Shown in pieces: positions 16,712 through 24,320 of a stretch of 38,559 bases of DNA. A program made the translations under genes and the position numbers. The stretch comes from Nitrospiria bacterium (GTDB lineage Bacteria > Nitrospirota > Nitrospiria > JACQBZ01). The stretch is taken from positions 1 through 38,559 of the forward strand of contig CAKKOZ010000116.1 of the NCBI GenBank assembly GCA_919901335.1, read 5' to 3'. The notes under the pieces were generated by a model, which was not told the DNA's origin, ran no database searches, and saw only the letters and a program-made list of their open reading frames with translations. How positions within the stretch are numbered: the first letter of the stretch is position 1; the number at the start of each line of letters is the position of its first letter.

Positions 16712-17147
16712 ATTAATCGCCGTCGTTCTTGTGCTGGCCGCCGTGTTCGGCGCCGGAACTCTGATGGATTCGTTACGAATGGAAAAGCTGGACCGGATGC
16801 TGGCCGCGGCCAAGTCCGAAATGACGACGAAAGTGTCCGGGCTGGAAGGCGAGATTCGCTCGTTGCGATTCCGAATGCAACTCACCGCGGCGCGCGACCG
16901 CCTGGCCGCGGCCGAGAACAACATTAAGGAACGGAATTTTGGAACGGCCGAGAAGGAACTGGAATCGGCCAAGGAGAAACTTCACGCGGCCGCCAAAATG
17001 ACTTCGGAAGAGACCGGAGAAACACTGACCGGGCTGGAAGGATCGATCGATGGCGTGATCAACGTCGTACGCCGATCCGACCCGCGGGCCAAGGTCACGC
17101 TGGACGCGGTGAAGACCGGCCTGGACCAATTGATTGAAAAATCATGA
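16695..17147 (+). CDS. Membrane-anchored coiled-coil protein, unknown function
   Basis: The ATG at 16695 gives 150 residues. GGAGG lies about ten bases upstream, and this start gives a clean N-terminal signal or anchor helix (LIAVVLVLAAVFGAGTLM). An upstream in-frame start would lie inside the HEAT ORF. The rest is charged and helical with heptad-like spacing (LEGEIRSLRFRMQLTAARDRLAAAEN, shown in part), so a periplasmic coiled coil is likely. I recognise no family. It is probably cotranscribed with the AarF-family gene and converges on the small basic protein gene 12 bp away. Confidence 0.75.
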   Translation: MKTFFKLIAVVLVLAAVFGAGTLMDSLRMEKLDRMLAAAKSEMTTKVSGLEGEIRSLRFRMQLTAARDRLAAAENNIKERNFGTAEKELESAKEKLHAAAKMTSEETGETLTGLEGSIDGVINVVRRSDPRAKVTLDAVKTGLDQLIEKS

Positions 17148-17159
17148 GCCCGTCTTAAA

Positions 17160-17441
17160 CTAACCGGTCTTGGCCTCTTTGCCGGCGGAGGGGGCTGCCG
17201 GCTTTTCCGCGGCAGGTTTTGCTTCCGGTTTTGTTTTCTTTTCGGCTTTCTCAGCCTTGGCCCTGGTCCCGCGCTGCATGAAGTCCGCAAGGGCCCGGCG
17301 GCGGCGCTGAAGGCGTTTTAACTGTTTTCGGAACGTTCGCAATTCAAGCGAGCCCTCCGTGCCCAAATCCTTCTGTTGTTTTTCGGACAGCGTTTTCTTA
17401 AGACGTTTTATTTTTTCTTCCAATATTGCCCCGTCGGCCAT
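17160..17441 (-). CDS. Small basic Lys/Ala-rich protein, unknown function
   Basis: The ATG at 17441 has AAGGAG seven bases upstream, so I prefer it to the GTG two codons earlier. The 93-residue product has a helical, strongly basic first part (EEKIKRLKKTLSEKQQK, LKRLQRRRRAL) and a low-complexity Lys/Ala/Glu/Pro tail (KPEAKPAAEKPAAPSAGKE). This suggests nucleic-acid binding or a cytosolic scaffold, but no family is recognised. It is not ribosomal protein bS20, whose conserved pattern is absent. It has no tight neighbour on the same strand; the nearest, rlpA, ends 75 bp upstream. Confidence 0.65.
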   Translation of the reverse strand: MADGAILEEKIKRLKKTLSEKQQKDLGTEGSLELRTFRKQLKRLQRRRRALADFMQRGTRAKAEKAEKKTKPEAKPAAEKPAAPSAGKEAKTG

Positions 17442-17516
17442 AGCCACTCTCCTTCCGGTACGTTAGATGACCCTTTAAAAATCTAATCCACTCCATCACA
17501 GACCCACCCGGCCCGT

Positions 17517-18173
17517 TTAAGGATCTTTCCGTACTACAAAAGTGTCGAGGTTATCCTCACGGGACAACCGGTCGGCTAGTTGAAACGCAAGGCGCTTCCG
17601 ACCGAGAAGCCCCACGCTGACACGGTAGATCGTATTTTGATTGGTCCGCAGCGTCGTCAGATAAACGTCGGCGTATTTATTTCTCAAACGTTCCGCGAGG
17701 CGTTTCGCGTTCTCCTCGATCTCAAACGCGCCCGCCTGCACGGTAAATCGCCCCGAGGCCCTGTTCGTCTTCGAAAGAGCGACCACCTCGATGGCCACGG
17801 GGGCCGTTCCGGCCGCGGTCATTTCCAGTTTTTCAGCCGCGCCGTAGGAAAGATCCAGAATGCGCCCACGGACAAAGGGCCCGCGGTCGTTGACCTTGAC
17901 CGTGACCGACCGTCCGTTCTCGCGGTGCGTGACCTTGACGATCGTCCCCAGCGGCATCAGGCGGTGTGCCGCCGTCAGACCGTACATGTCGTAGATCTCG
18001 CCGTTCGCGGTCTGCCGCCCGTGAAACGGTTTTCCGTACCAGGAGGACACGCCGGTCTCCCGATACCGGACCGGATAGTCGCCTCCCGGTCTCGGCGCCG
18101 ACGCGCAGGAGACCGTTGCGATCGCCAGGAAGAGTCCGAGAAGCCATCGGGATGGATTCAACACCCGACCCAT
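17517..18173 (-). CDS. rlpA: RlpA-family septal lytic transglycosylase lipoprotein
   Basis: RlpA acts on denuded peptidoglycan at the division septum in the outer membrane of Gram-negative bacteria. With the ATG at 18173 the product is 218 residues. It has a lipoprotein signal (LLGLFLAIATVSC, Cys23), a double-psi beta-barrel domain (about 40-130) with WYGKPFHGRQTANGE and VNDRGPF ... RILDLS, and a C-terminal SPOR domain (about 141-218, FTVQAGAFEIEENAKRLAERL) that binds septal glycan. A longer start at 18230 would add 19 residues before the signal and is less likely. The upstream neighbour is the exported nuclease gene, 82 bp away with this start. Confidence 0.9.
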   Translation of the reverse strand: MGRVLNPSRWLLGLFLAIATVSCASAPRPGGDYPVRYRETGVSSWYGKPFHGRQTANGEIYDMYGLTAAHRLMPLGTIVKVTHRENGRSVTVKVNDRGPFVRGRILDLSYGAAEKLEMTAAGTAPVAIEVVALSKTNRASGRFTVQAGAFEIEENAKRLAERLRNKYADVYLTTLRTNQNTIYRVSVGLLGRKRLAFQLADRLSREDNLDTFVVRKDP

Positions 18174-18255
18174 GCCCGAATCTTGACAACCCGGACCTTG
18201 CAGGAAGGACACGATGTTGTCTTCGCCCATCCGGCCATCCGCGACGCCTCCCCTG

Positions 18256-18846
18256 TTATGGGTTTAAATTCCGGCTTTCGGAAGCCCACAAACCCCGTTG
18301 ATGGGCCAGGGCCTCGGCCTGGAGTTTCATGAATAAATCCGCATACCGAAGGTTCGGCGGATGGAGACGAACCACCACATAACCGGATGTAATCAACTCG
18401 GCGTTCACCAGATGATCGTTTACGAAAACATAAGCGAGAAGGCGATGATAGCGATCCCGCGTTTCCCGATCCATCTCCAGCCGTACCCTGCGGCCCTCAA
18501 CCCAACGGCGGTTCAGCTCATAGGCCTCGGCCGCAAACGGCTCGGCCTTTTCAACCCATCGGCCGCGAACCTTTCGCCGCATCTCGGGAGCGTCAATTCC
18601 CAGATAGCGGACCCTTTCACCGTTGGACAGTTCGACCGTGTCCCCGTCAATCACCCGTTGCACCGCAACCGGCTTTCCAAGGTCTAAAGCCTCGGAGGCG
18701 GTTTGGGACGGCGCCTTCGATCCGGATAACACACCGGAGAAAATCAGAACCGTTCCCAGCAAGACAGCCGGAATGGACCGCCGCCGGAAGCCAGGGGCCG
18801 ATCTTAAGTCTGTTTTTTCCCTGGGACCGCCTGTTTCTTGATCCAT
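18256..18846 (-). CDS. Exported staphylococcal-nuclease-like (thermonuclease) protein
   Basis: SNase-fold enzymes cut DNA and RNA using calcium. The 196-residue product has an N-terminal hydrophobic export or anchor segment (IPAVLLGTVLIFSGVLSG, about 25-42). A complete nuclease domain follows, in which the catalytic set can be placed: Asp69 in IDGDT, Arg80, Asp85 and Glu88 in VRYLGIDAPE, and Arg135 in DRYHRLLAYV. All equivalents of the S. aureus enzyme's Asp21, Arg35, Asp40, Glu43 and Arg87 are therefore present, and activity is likely. The 5' end overlaps the PilZ gene by 43 bp, so the two are probably cotranscribed. The target in the cell is unknown. Confidence 0.9.
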   Translation of the reverse strand: MDQETGGPREKTDLRSAPGFRRRSIPAVLLGTVLIFSGVLSGSKAPSQTASEALDLGKPVAVQRVIDGDTVELSNGERVRYLGIDAPEMRRKVRGRWVEKAEPFAAEAYELNRRWVEGRRVRLEMDRETRDRYHRLLAYVFVNDHLVNAELITSGYVVVRLHPPNLRYADLFMKLQAEALAHQRGLWASESRNLNP

Positions 18847-19229
18847 TGACCGATCGCCCGTATCTTCTGATCATCGATATTCAGGAATCGGACGCCGATT
18901 CCTTCCGAACCGGCCCCCTCCGACGCATAGGGCCGTGTCCAGGCTACTTCTCCGGTGCAACTGACCTTGGTCTTTTTATCCGGGAGAATGAATTCGACCG
19001 GAAACCGCTCGCCGGCATGGACGGAACGTCCGGCAGACATCAAGAAACCGCCCATGCTGATATCCCGCATCTGACCGATGAACACCTCGTCGTATTGTTT
19101 CCATTTCACTTCCAAGACAAACAACGGCACGCGGAGCCATCGGCGTCTTTCGATAAACGCTTGAAGACCGTCTTTGCGGGTTGAAGACGACTTTGCTCCT
19201 GTTGTTTTTGTTTTCAACCGCAACCCCAC
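18804..19229 (-). CDS. PilZ domain protein (c-di-GMP receptor)
   Basis: PilZ domains bind cyclic di-GMP. The 141-residue protein is essentially one PilZ domain. The RRxxR part is Arg29, Arg30 and Arg33 (RRRWLR) and the D/NxSxxG part is Asp56-Ile-Ser58-Met-Gly-Gly61. A beta-barrel follows, ending in GIGVRFLNIDDQ. Both binding motifs are intact, so ligand binding is expected. The start is GTG with no good ribosome-binding site; a shorter start is possible because the first ~20 residues are basic and unstructured. It lies between rpsR and the nuclease gene. Its effector is unknown, but two c-di-GMP-type ATPases are encoded in the same window. Confidence 0.9.
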   Translation of the reverse strand: MGLRLKTKTTGAKSSSTRKDGLQAFIERRRWLRVPLFVLEVKWKQYDEVFIGQMRDISMGGFLMSAGRSVHAGERFPVEFILPDKKTKVSCTGEVAWTRPYASEGAGSEGIGVRFLNIDDQKIRAIGQWIKKQAVPGKKQT

Positions 19230-19278
19230 GGATGGCGACCCAGTGTTTAAGAAACCGTACCCGTGCGCTTCGCCGCTA

Positions 19279-19521
19279 TCAATCCTCGGAAAACGATAAA
19301 AGGGCGATGCTGCGCGCCCGCTTGATCGCCTGGCCGACGTCCCGCTGGTGCGATGCGCAATTTCCGGAGATCCGCCGCGGAACGATCTTGCCCCGTTCCG
19401 TCACGAAATTCCGCAGCAACCCGGTGTCTTTGTAATCAATATGCTTGATCTTATCGGTGCAAAAGCGGCAATTTTTCTTCCGCTGTGTAAACCGGCCTTT
19501 TTCTACCTGCGTCTCTTTCAT
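19279..19521 (-). CDS. rpsR: Small-subunit ribosomal protein bS18
   Basis: bS18 binds bS6 on the 30S platform. The 80-residue product has the typical core KHIDYKDTGLLRNFVTERGKI-like segment (about 25-45) and RISGNCASHQRDVGQAIKRAR. It keeps a CxxC pair (NCRFC) plus a third cysteine, as in zinc-type versions of this protein. AGGTGGGG lies just before the ATG. It follows ssb in the conserved rpsF-ssb-rpsR order, but rplI (bL9), the usual next gene, is absent. Confidence 0.97.
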   Translation of the reverse strand: MKETQVEKGRFTQRKKNCRFCTDKIKHIDYKDTGLLRNFVTERGKIVPRRISGNCASHQRDVGQAIKRARSIALLSFSED

Positions 19522-19564
19522 ATGACCCCCACCTGTTCGTCATTCGATCGTTTTTATTTTCCGT

Positions 19565-19984
19565 TCAAAACGGCACATCGCTGTCCGCTCCGCCTGCGGC
19601 TGGGTCCAGATCATCCGGCGCGGATTCCGCCTTTCCGGAGGGAGCGGCCGCCTCCCCGCGCTTGGGCATGAAGCGGACCGCTTGAGCGACCACTTCATGC
19701 TTGCTGCGTTTCTGACCGTCTTCGGTTTCCCATCGGCGTTCCTGCAGCCGTCCGTCCACAATCACGCTCTGCCCCTTGTTCAGATACTGGCCGCAGTTCT
19801 CAGCTTGTTTTCCAAAAACCACGACGTCGATGTAACAGACCTCTTCCTTGAGATCCTCTCCCTGCTTGTATTTGTGGTTGACCGCCAGACGGAAGTTGGC
19901 CACCGGCGTGCCGCTGGGCGTGTACCGGATCTCGGGGTCTTTGGTGAGATTGCCGATCAGGATGACTTTGTTATAACTGACCAT
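19565..19984 (-). CDS. ssb: Single-stranded DNA-binding protein
   Basis: SSB coats single-stranded DNA during replication and repair. The 139-residue product has an OB fold (about 1-105: NKVILIGNLTKDPEIRYTPSG, VANFRLAV, CYIDVVVFGKQAENCGQYL, VIVDGRLQERRW). A short Pro/Ala/Gly/Asp-rich linker follows, then the acidic tip DSDVPF, the partner-binding tail usually written DDIPF. It starts 5 bp after the rpsF stop, so it is cotranscribed with it. Confidence 0.97.
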   Translation of the reverse strand: MVSYNKVILIGNLTKDPEIRYTPSGTPVANFRLAVNHKYKQGEDLKEEVCYIDVVVFGKQAENCGQYLNKGQSVIVDGRLQERRWETEDGQKRSKHEVVAQAVRFMPKRGEAAAPSGKAESAPDDLDPAAGGADSDVPF

Positions 19985-19989
19985 CTTGG

Positions 19990-20391
19990 TTAATCCGTTC
20001 TCTTTCCGGAATCGTATCGGGGACGGTCTTCCCGGTCATGTCCAAACCGGCCGCGGGAAGGTCGTCCTTCTTCAGCCGAGGGCATGACAAGCGGGCCCGG
20101 ATCGCCCTTGGACGGTTTGACCGTCAGAAACTTGATGATTCCGTCTTCCATGCGGTAGGTATGCTCCAGATCGTTGACCACTTTTCCATCGCCATTAAAA
20201 CGGAAAATGACATAGGTCCCTTTCTTTTCCCTTTCCACTTCGTACGCCAGTTTCCGCTTTCCCCAGTTTTCGGCCTGGAGAACGGCGCCGCCGCTTTTCC
20301 CGATGACCGCTTTCATCTTCTCGACCACTTTTGTGACTTCCTCATCGGTCAAGTTGGGGCGGATAATAAAGATGGTTTCATACATCTGCAT
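19990..20391 (-). CDS. rpsF: Small-subunit ribosomal protein bS6
   Basis: The ATG at 20391 (MQMYETIFI) is preceded by GGGAG at eight bases; an in-frame GTG three codons upstream falls too close to this site. The 133-residue product has the ferredoxin-like bS6 core (YETIFIIRPNLTDEEV, WGKRKLAYEVEREKKGTYV, FRFNGDG) and a long charged tail rich in Arg, Asp and Gly. It opens the rpsF-ssb-rpsR operon. Two hairpins in its 5' leader are candidates for regulation. Confidence 0.96.
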   Translation of the reverse strand: MQMYETIFIIRPNLTDEEVTKVVEKMKAVIGKSGGAVLQAENWGKRKLAYEVEREKKGTYVIFRFNGDGKVVNDLEHTYRMEDGIIKFLTVKPSKGDPGPLVMPSAEEGRPSRGRFGHDREDRPRYDSGKRTD

Positions 20392-20422
20392 AAACGTCAC
20401 TCCCTCCTGGATATCAAGCCCT

Positions 20423-20451
20423 CCCTCGCTCTCATGCGTTGAGAGCGAGGG
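20423..20451 (-). promoter_or_regulatory. rpsF: GC-rich hairpin in the rpsF leader
   Basis: Eleven-base perfect arms (CCCTCGCTCTC / GAGAGCGAGGG) enclose a seven-base loop. It lies about 15 bases upstream of the rpsF ribosome-binding site and has no following T-run on either strand, so it does not look like an intrinsic terminator. bS6 with bS18 is known to bind structured rpsF leaders in many bacteria, which makes this a candidate site; the match to that motif is not shown. Confidence 0.5.
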
Positions 20452-20467
20452 GGTATCTGTCCGACAA

Positions 20468-20487
20468 TGTGTTACTCTTGTAACACA
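20468..20487 (-). promoter_or_regulatory. Hairpin or operator-like inverted repeat between ychF and rpsF
   Basis: Eight-base perfect arms (TGTGTTAC / GTAACACA) flank a four-base loop. No T-run follows on the transcribed strand, so terminator function for ychF is doubtful. It could be an operator or part of the rpsF leader. Confidence 0.4.
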
Positions 20488-20528
20488 ACTTTCTTGTTGA
20501 AATCAACTACTCAAACAGACCGGTCAAC

Positions 20529-21623
20529 CTAAACTTGGAACCTGAAATACAGGACGTCCCCGTCCCGGACAATATAATCACGCCCTTCAACCCGGAGGAG
20601 TCCTCGTTCGCGAACCGCGGCCGCGCTTCCGCATGGGATCAAATCGGAATAGGACATCACCTCGGCGCGGATGAATCCCTTTTCCATATCGCTGTGAATT
20701 CTCCCGGCCGCAAGCGGCGCCTTTGTCTCTTTCGGAACCGTCCAGGCCCTCGACTCCGGCTCGCCGGCCGTGAAAAAAGTGATCAGCCCCAGCAGCTCAT
20801 ATCCCGCCCGTATCAGTCGGTCCAGTCCGGATTCGGCCAGCCCCAGTTCCTTCAAAAAGACGGCGCGATCTGCTTTCGGTAGTGCGATCAGCTCTTCTTC
20901 AACCTTGCCGCTCACCACGATCACCCCGGCCCCTTCGCGTTGCGCGATCTCCCGAACCCGCTGGACATGGGACGGTTCTTTCAACAGATCGGCTTCGGCG
21001 ACATTGGCCACATAGACCACCGGCTTGTCGGTGAGCAGATGCAACTCGTGCAGCCACCGCATCTCGTCCGGCGTATAGGATTTTCCACGAATCGGCTCGC
21101 CCTTGGCCAGCAGGGCATGGAGCCGCTGGGTAAAGGCCTGCTCGGCCGCGGCCTTGGCATCGCCCGACCTCACCTTTTTCTCAGCCGCCTGAAGCCGCCG
21201 TTCGACCGTTTCCAGATCGGCCAGGATCAATTCGGTCTCGATAATCTCGATATCCCGTGCCGGGTCCACCGATCCCGAGACATGCACGACGTCCGGATCT
21301 TCAAAACAGCGGACGATATGGACGATCGCATCGACCTCCCGGATGTGGCTTAGAAATTTGTTCCCCAACCCTTCGCCCTGGCTGGCCCCTTTGACCAGTC
21401 CGGCGATGTCGACGAACTCCACCATCGTCGGGACGACCTTCTTGGACTTGAACATCTCGGCCAGCCGCCGCAGCCGCTCGTCCGGAACCTCAACCACCCC
21501 GACGTTCGGCTCGATCGTGCAAAAGGGGTAATTGGCCACGGCCGCGCCGGCCGCCGTCAAGGCGTTAAAGAGGGTTGACTTGCCCACATTGGGAAGTCCG
21601 ACGATTCCGCAGTTGAATCCCAT
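20529..21623 (-). CDS. ychF: YchF/OLA1-type P-loop ATPase (GTPase-like)
   Basis: YchF is a conserved ribosome-associated P-loop NTPase of the Obg group that prefers ATP and is linked to stress response and translation. The 364-residue product has P-loop GLPNVGKS (9-16), FVDIAGLVKGASQGEGLG as switch region and a degenerate fourth motif (NVAEAD), consistent with ATP use. The C-terminal TGS domain is present (TFFTAGEPESRAWTV ... KGFIRAEVMSYSDL). It starts 12 bp after the hppA stop. prs-rplY-pth-ychF is a common bacterial cluster, here with hppA inserted before ychF. Confidence 0.97.
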   Translation of the reverse strand: MGFNCGIVGLPNVGKSTLFNALTAAGAAVANYPFCTIEPNVGVVEVPDERLRRLAEMFKSKKVVPTMVEFVDIAGLVKGASQGEGLGNKFLSHIREVDAIVHIVRCFEDPDVVHVSGSVDPARDIEIIETELILADLETVERRLQAAEKKVRSGDAKAAAEQAFTQRLHALLAKGEPIRGKSYTPDEMRWLHELHLLTDKPVVYVANVAEADLLKEPSHVQRVREIAQREGAGVIVVSGKVEEELIALPKADRAVFLKELGLAESGLDRLIRAGYELLGLITFFTAGEPESRAWTVPKETKAPLAAGRIHSDMEKGFIRAEVMSYSDLIPCGSAAAVRERGLLRVEGRDYIVRDGDVLYFRFQV

Positions 21624-21635
21624 GACGTATACCGG

Positions 21636-23669
21636 TCAAACCAGCAGCGGGATGATCAGAAGGGCGACGATATTGATGATCTTGATCATCGGATTGATCG
21701 CCGGACCGGCGGTGTCCTTATATGGATCGCCGACGGTATCGCCCGTCACGGCCGCCTTGTGGGCCTCGCTTCCTTTCCCCCCGTAGTTTCCTTCCTCGAT
21801 ATATTTTTTGGCATTGTCCCAGGCGCCCCCGCCGCTGGTCATCGAGATCGCCACGAACAGGCCGGTGACGATGCTTCCCACCAGCATGCCGCCCAGCGCT
21901 TTGGGCCCCAGAATCAGTCCGACCGCAATCGGCGAGAGAACCGGAATCAGCCCGGGGATCATCATCTCCCGTATGGCCGCCCGGGTCACGATGTCCACGG
22001 CACGGCCGTAGTCCGGACGGCCGGTTCCCTGCATAATGCCTGGGATCTCGCGGAACTGGCGGCGGACCTCTTCCACGATCATCCCGGCAGCCTTGCCCAC
22101 GGCCTCCATGCTCAATGCGGAGAAGAGATAGGGCAGCAGGCCGCCGATGAAGAGGCCGACCAGGACGTAGGGATCGCTTAAGGTGTAGACCAGTTTGATC
22201 CTGAGAAGGTTGTTGAGTTCCTGGGTGTACGACGCGAACAGAACAATCGCGGCCAGGCCGGCCGACCCGATCGCATATCCCTTCGTCACGGCCTTGGTCG
22301 TGTTGCCGACGGCATCCAGCGGATCGGTCACGGCGCGGACGCTTTTGTCCAGACCCGCCATCTCGGCGATTCCGCCCGCGTTGTCCGTGATGGGTCCGTA
22401 GGCATCCAACGCCACCACCATGCCGGTCATCGAAAGCATCGAGACGGCCGCCACGGCCACACCGTAAAGACCGGCGAGATGAAATGAGACCAAAACGCCT
22501 GCGCCGATCACCAGCACCGGCAGCGCTGTCGCCTTCATGCTCACGGCCAGGCCGGCGATGATGTTCGTTCCGTGACCGGTGGTGGAGGCCTTTGCAATAC
22601 TCCTGACCGGTCCGAAGGAGGTCGAGGTATAGTATTCCGTGATCATCACCAGGGCTGCCGTGACCCCCAGGCCGACCAGCACCGTACCGTAGATCCGGCT
22701 TGGATCAACCGTCGCCAGGTCCTGGAAAATCCAGGCAGTCATGGGGTAGAGCGCGATCGCCGCGAGGGACCCGGAAACAGCCAGACCTTTGTACAGCGCG
22801 CCCATGATATACCCCTTGGCGCCGATGCGGGCGAAGAAGGTCCCGATAATCGAGGTGATGATCGATATCCCGCCCACGACCAGCGGGTAAGCCAGGACCT
22901 GCGGGGCATCGCTGAACACCAGAAGGCCCAGAAGCATGGTCGAAATAATCGTGACGGCGTACGTCTCGAAGAGATCGGCCGCCATGCCGGCGCAGTCCCC
23001 GACGTTGTCCCCGACGTTGTCCGCGATCACGGCCGGGTTGCGCGGATCGTCCTCCGGAATCCCGGCCTCCACTTTGCCCACAAGATCGGCCCCGACATCG
23101 GCCGCCTTGGTGAAGATTCCACCGCCCAGACGAGCGAAGATGCTGATGAGGCTCCCCCCAAATCCCAGGCCGACCAGCGGCGTAATATTCACCTTCTCAC
23201 CGCTCGGTGTCAGTGCCACCAAGATACCATAATATCCGGCAACCGATAGAAGACCCAGGCCGACCACGAGAAGGCCGGTGACGGATCCGCCCCGGAAGGC
23301 CACGTTAAAAGCCGCGGACAGTCCCCGCTTCGCCGCTTCGGCCGTCCGCACGTTGGCCTTGACCGAGATGTTCATCCCGATATAACCGGCCGCGGCCGAA
23401 GAGACGGCCCCGATCAGAAATCCGACGGCCGTCTTCGCTCCCAGCGTCGCCCATAAAATGATCAACAGCACCAGACCCACCCCCGCAATCGTGGTATACT
23501 GGCGATTCAAAAAAGCCCTGGCCCCTTCCTGAATGGCCTTTGCAATTTCCTGCATCCGCGCCGTGCCGGCCGGAAGAGCCAGAACCCATCGGGCTGCCAC
23601 GGCGCCGTAAATCACCGCGGCCGCCCCGCAAACCACGGCAAATAAAATCGAACCGCTCAGAAGATCCAT
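21636..23669 (-). CDS. hppA: Membrane-bound proton-pumping pyrophosphatase
   Basis: This enzyme couples hydrolysis of pyrophosphate to ion pumping across the inner membrane. The 677-residue polytopic protein has the pyrophosphate site motifs FTKAADVGADLVGKVEAG (about 190) and DNVGDNVGDCAGMAADLFE, plus the C-terminal DTVGDPYKDTAGPAINPMI. Lys459 in GNTTKAVTKG marks the potassium-independent class, which pumps protons; potassium-dependent forms have Ala there. AAGGAGG precedes the ATG at seven bases. The gene sits between pth and ychF and is likely part of the same run. Confidence 0.96.
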   Translation of the reverse strand: MDLLSGSILFAVVCGAAAVIYGAVAARWVLALPAGTARMQEIAKAIQEGARAFLNRQYTTIAGVGLVLLIILWATLGAKTAVGFLIGAVSSAAAGYIGMNISVKANVRTAEAAKRGLSAAFNVAFRGGSVTGLLVVGLGLLSVAGYYGILVALTPSGEKVNITPLVGLGFGGSLISIFARLGGGIFTKAADVGADLVGKVEAGIPEDDPRNPAVIADNVGDNVGDCAGMAADLFETYAVTIISTMLLGLLVFSDAPQVLAYPLVVGGISIITSIIGTFFARIGAKGYIMGALYKGLAVSGSLAAIALYPMTAWIFQDLATVDPSRIYGTVLVGLGVTAALVMITEYYTSTSFGPVRSIAKASTTGHGTNIIAGLAVSMKATALPVLVIGAGVLVSFHLAGLYGVAVAAVSMLSMTGMVVALDAYGPITDNAGGIAEMAGLDKSVRAVTDPLDAVGNTTKAVTKGYAIGSAGLAAIVLFASYTQELNNLLRIKLVYTLSDPYVLVGLFIGGLLPYLFSALSMEAVGKAAGMIVEEVRRQFREIPGIMQGTGRPDYGRAVDIVTRAAIREMMIPGLIPVLSPIAVGLILGPKALGGMLVGSIVTGLFVAISMTSGGGAWDNAKKYIEEGNYGGKGSEAHKAAVTGDTVGDPYKDTAGPAINPMIKIINIVALLIIPLLV

Positions 23670-23703
23670 TCTCGATGCCTCCTTATCATGGGCCGGGGAG
23701 TGC

Positions 23704-23730
23704 GGGGGACAGATTTAAAATCCGCCTCCC
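23704..23730. repeat. Degenerate copy of the GGGGACAGATTT palindrome
   Basis: GGGGGACAGATTTAAAATCC, followed by GCCTCCC, is a decayed relative of the perfect palindrome at 32742-32766. It lies in the 70-bp gap between pth and hppA, and the right arm has diverged. Confidence 0.5.
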
Positions 23731-23739
23731 GATGGGTGC

Positions 23740-24318
23740 CTACGAATGAAACCGGTTCATGGTCGCCCCCGGCCCTTCTTTGATAAAACAGTCCAGTGCC
23801 GTAACGGATCGTTTAATCATTTCCTGGATGACGGACCGTTCTTCAGGAAGAAAAACCGACAGGACGTATTTGTCCGCGGCCTGATGAGCCGGCGGCCGGC
23901 CGATCCCTACCCGGAGACGGTAGAACTGGTGGGTCTGGAGTGATGCGATAATGGATTGAACCCCGCGATGACCGCCATGCCCCCCTTTGGATTTGAGCCG
24001 AAGGCGTCCAAGATCGAGATCCAGGTCGTCGTGAACCACAAGCAGATCGGATGGATCGGCTCCGGTTTCTCGAAGCAATTCCAGAGTCGCCGGCCCGCTT
24101 CGGTTCATATAGGTCTGCGGCTTTGCCAGAATCAGCCGTTCGTCGTTCCGATTTCGATCCTGGGCCGTGCCGAAAGCGGTGAGAATCCGCGGCGGGGACG
24201 ATTTCCGGAAAGAAACAGCCAGGGACTTCGCATAAGCGTCCAGGACCATAAAACCGACGTTGTGACGGCTGCGCGCGTAGTCTGCCCCGGGGTTCCCAAG
24301 CCCTACAAGGATCTTCAA
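23740..24318 (-). CDS. pth: Peptidyl-tRNA hydrolase
   Basis: Pth recycles tRNA by cleaving peptidyl-tRNA released from stalled ribosomes. The 192-residue product has the family motifs LVGLGNPGADYARSRHNVGF (catalytic His19), KPQTYMNRSG, VVHDDLDLDLGRLRLK and GGHGGHRGVQSI. The start is TTG two bases after the rplY stop, with AAAGG six bases upstream inside rplY, so translation is coupled. Length matches the family (about 190). Confidence 0.96.
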   Translation of the reverse strand: MKILVGLGNPGADYARSRHNVGFMVLDAYAKSLAVSFRKSSPPRILTAFGTAQDRNRNDERLILAKPQTYMNRSGPATLELLRETGADPSDLLVVHDDLDLDLGRLRLKSKGGHGGHRGVQSIIASLQTHQFYRLRVGIGRPPAHQAADKYVLSVFLPEERSVIQEMIKRSVTALDCFIKEGPGATMNRFHS

Positions 24319-24320
24319 TA

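Noticed and set aside
20423..20487. Hairpins after ychF as intrinsic terminators
   Set aside because: Neither hairpin is followed by a T-run on either strand.
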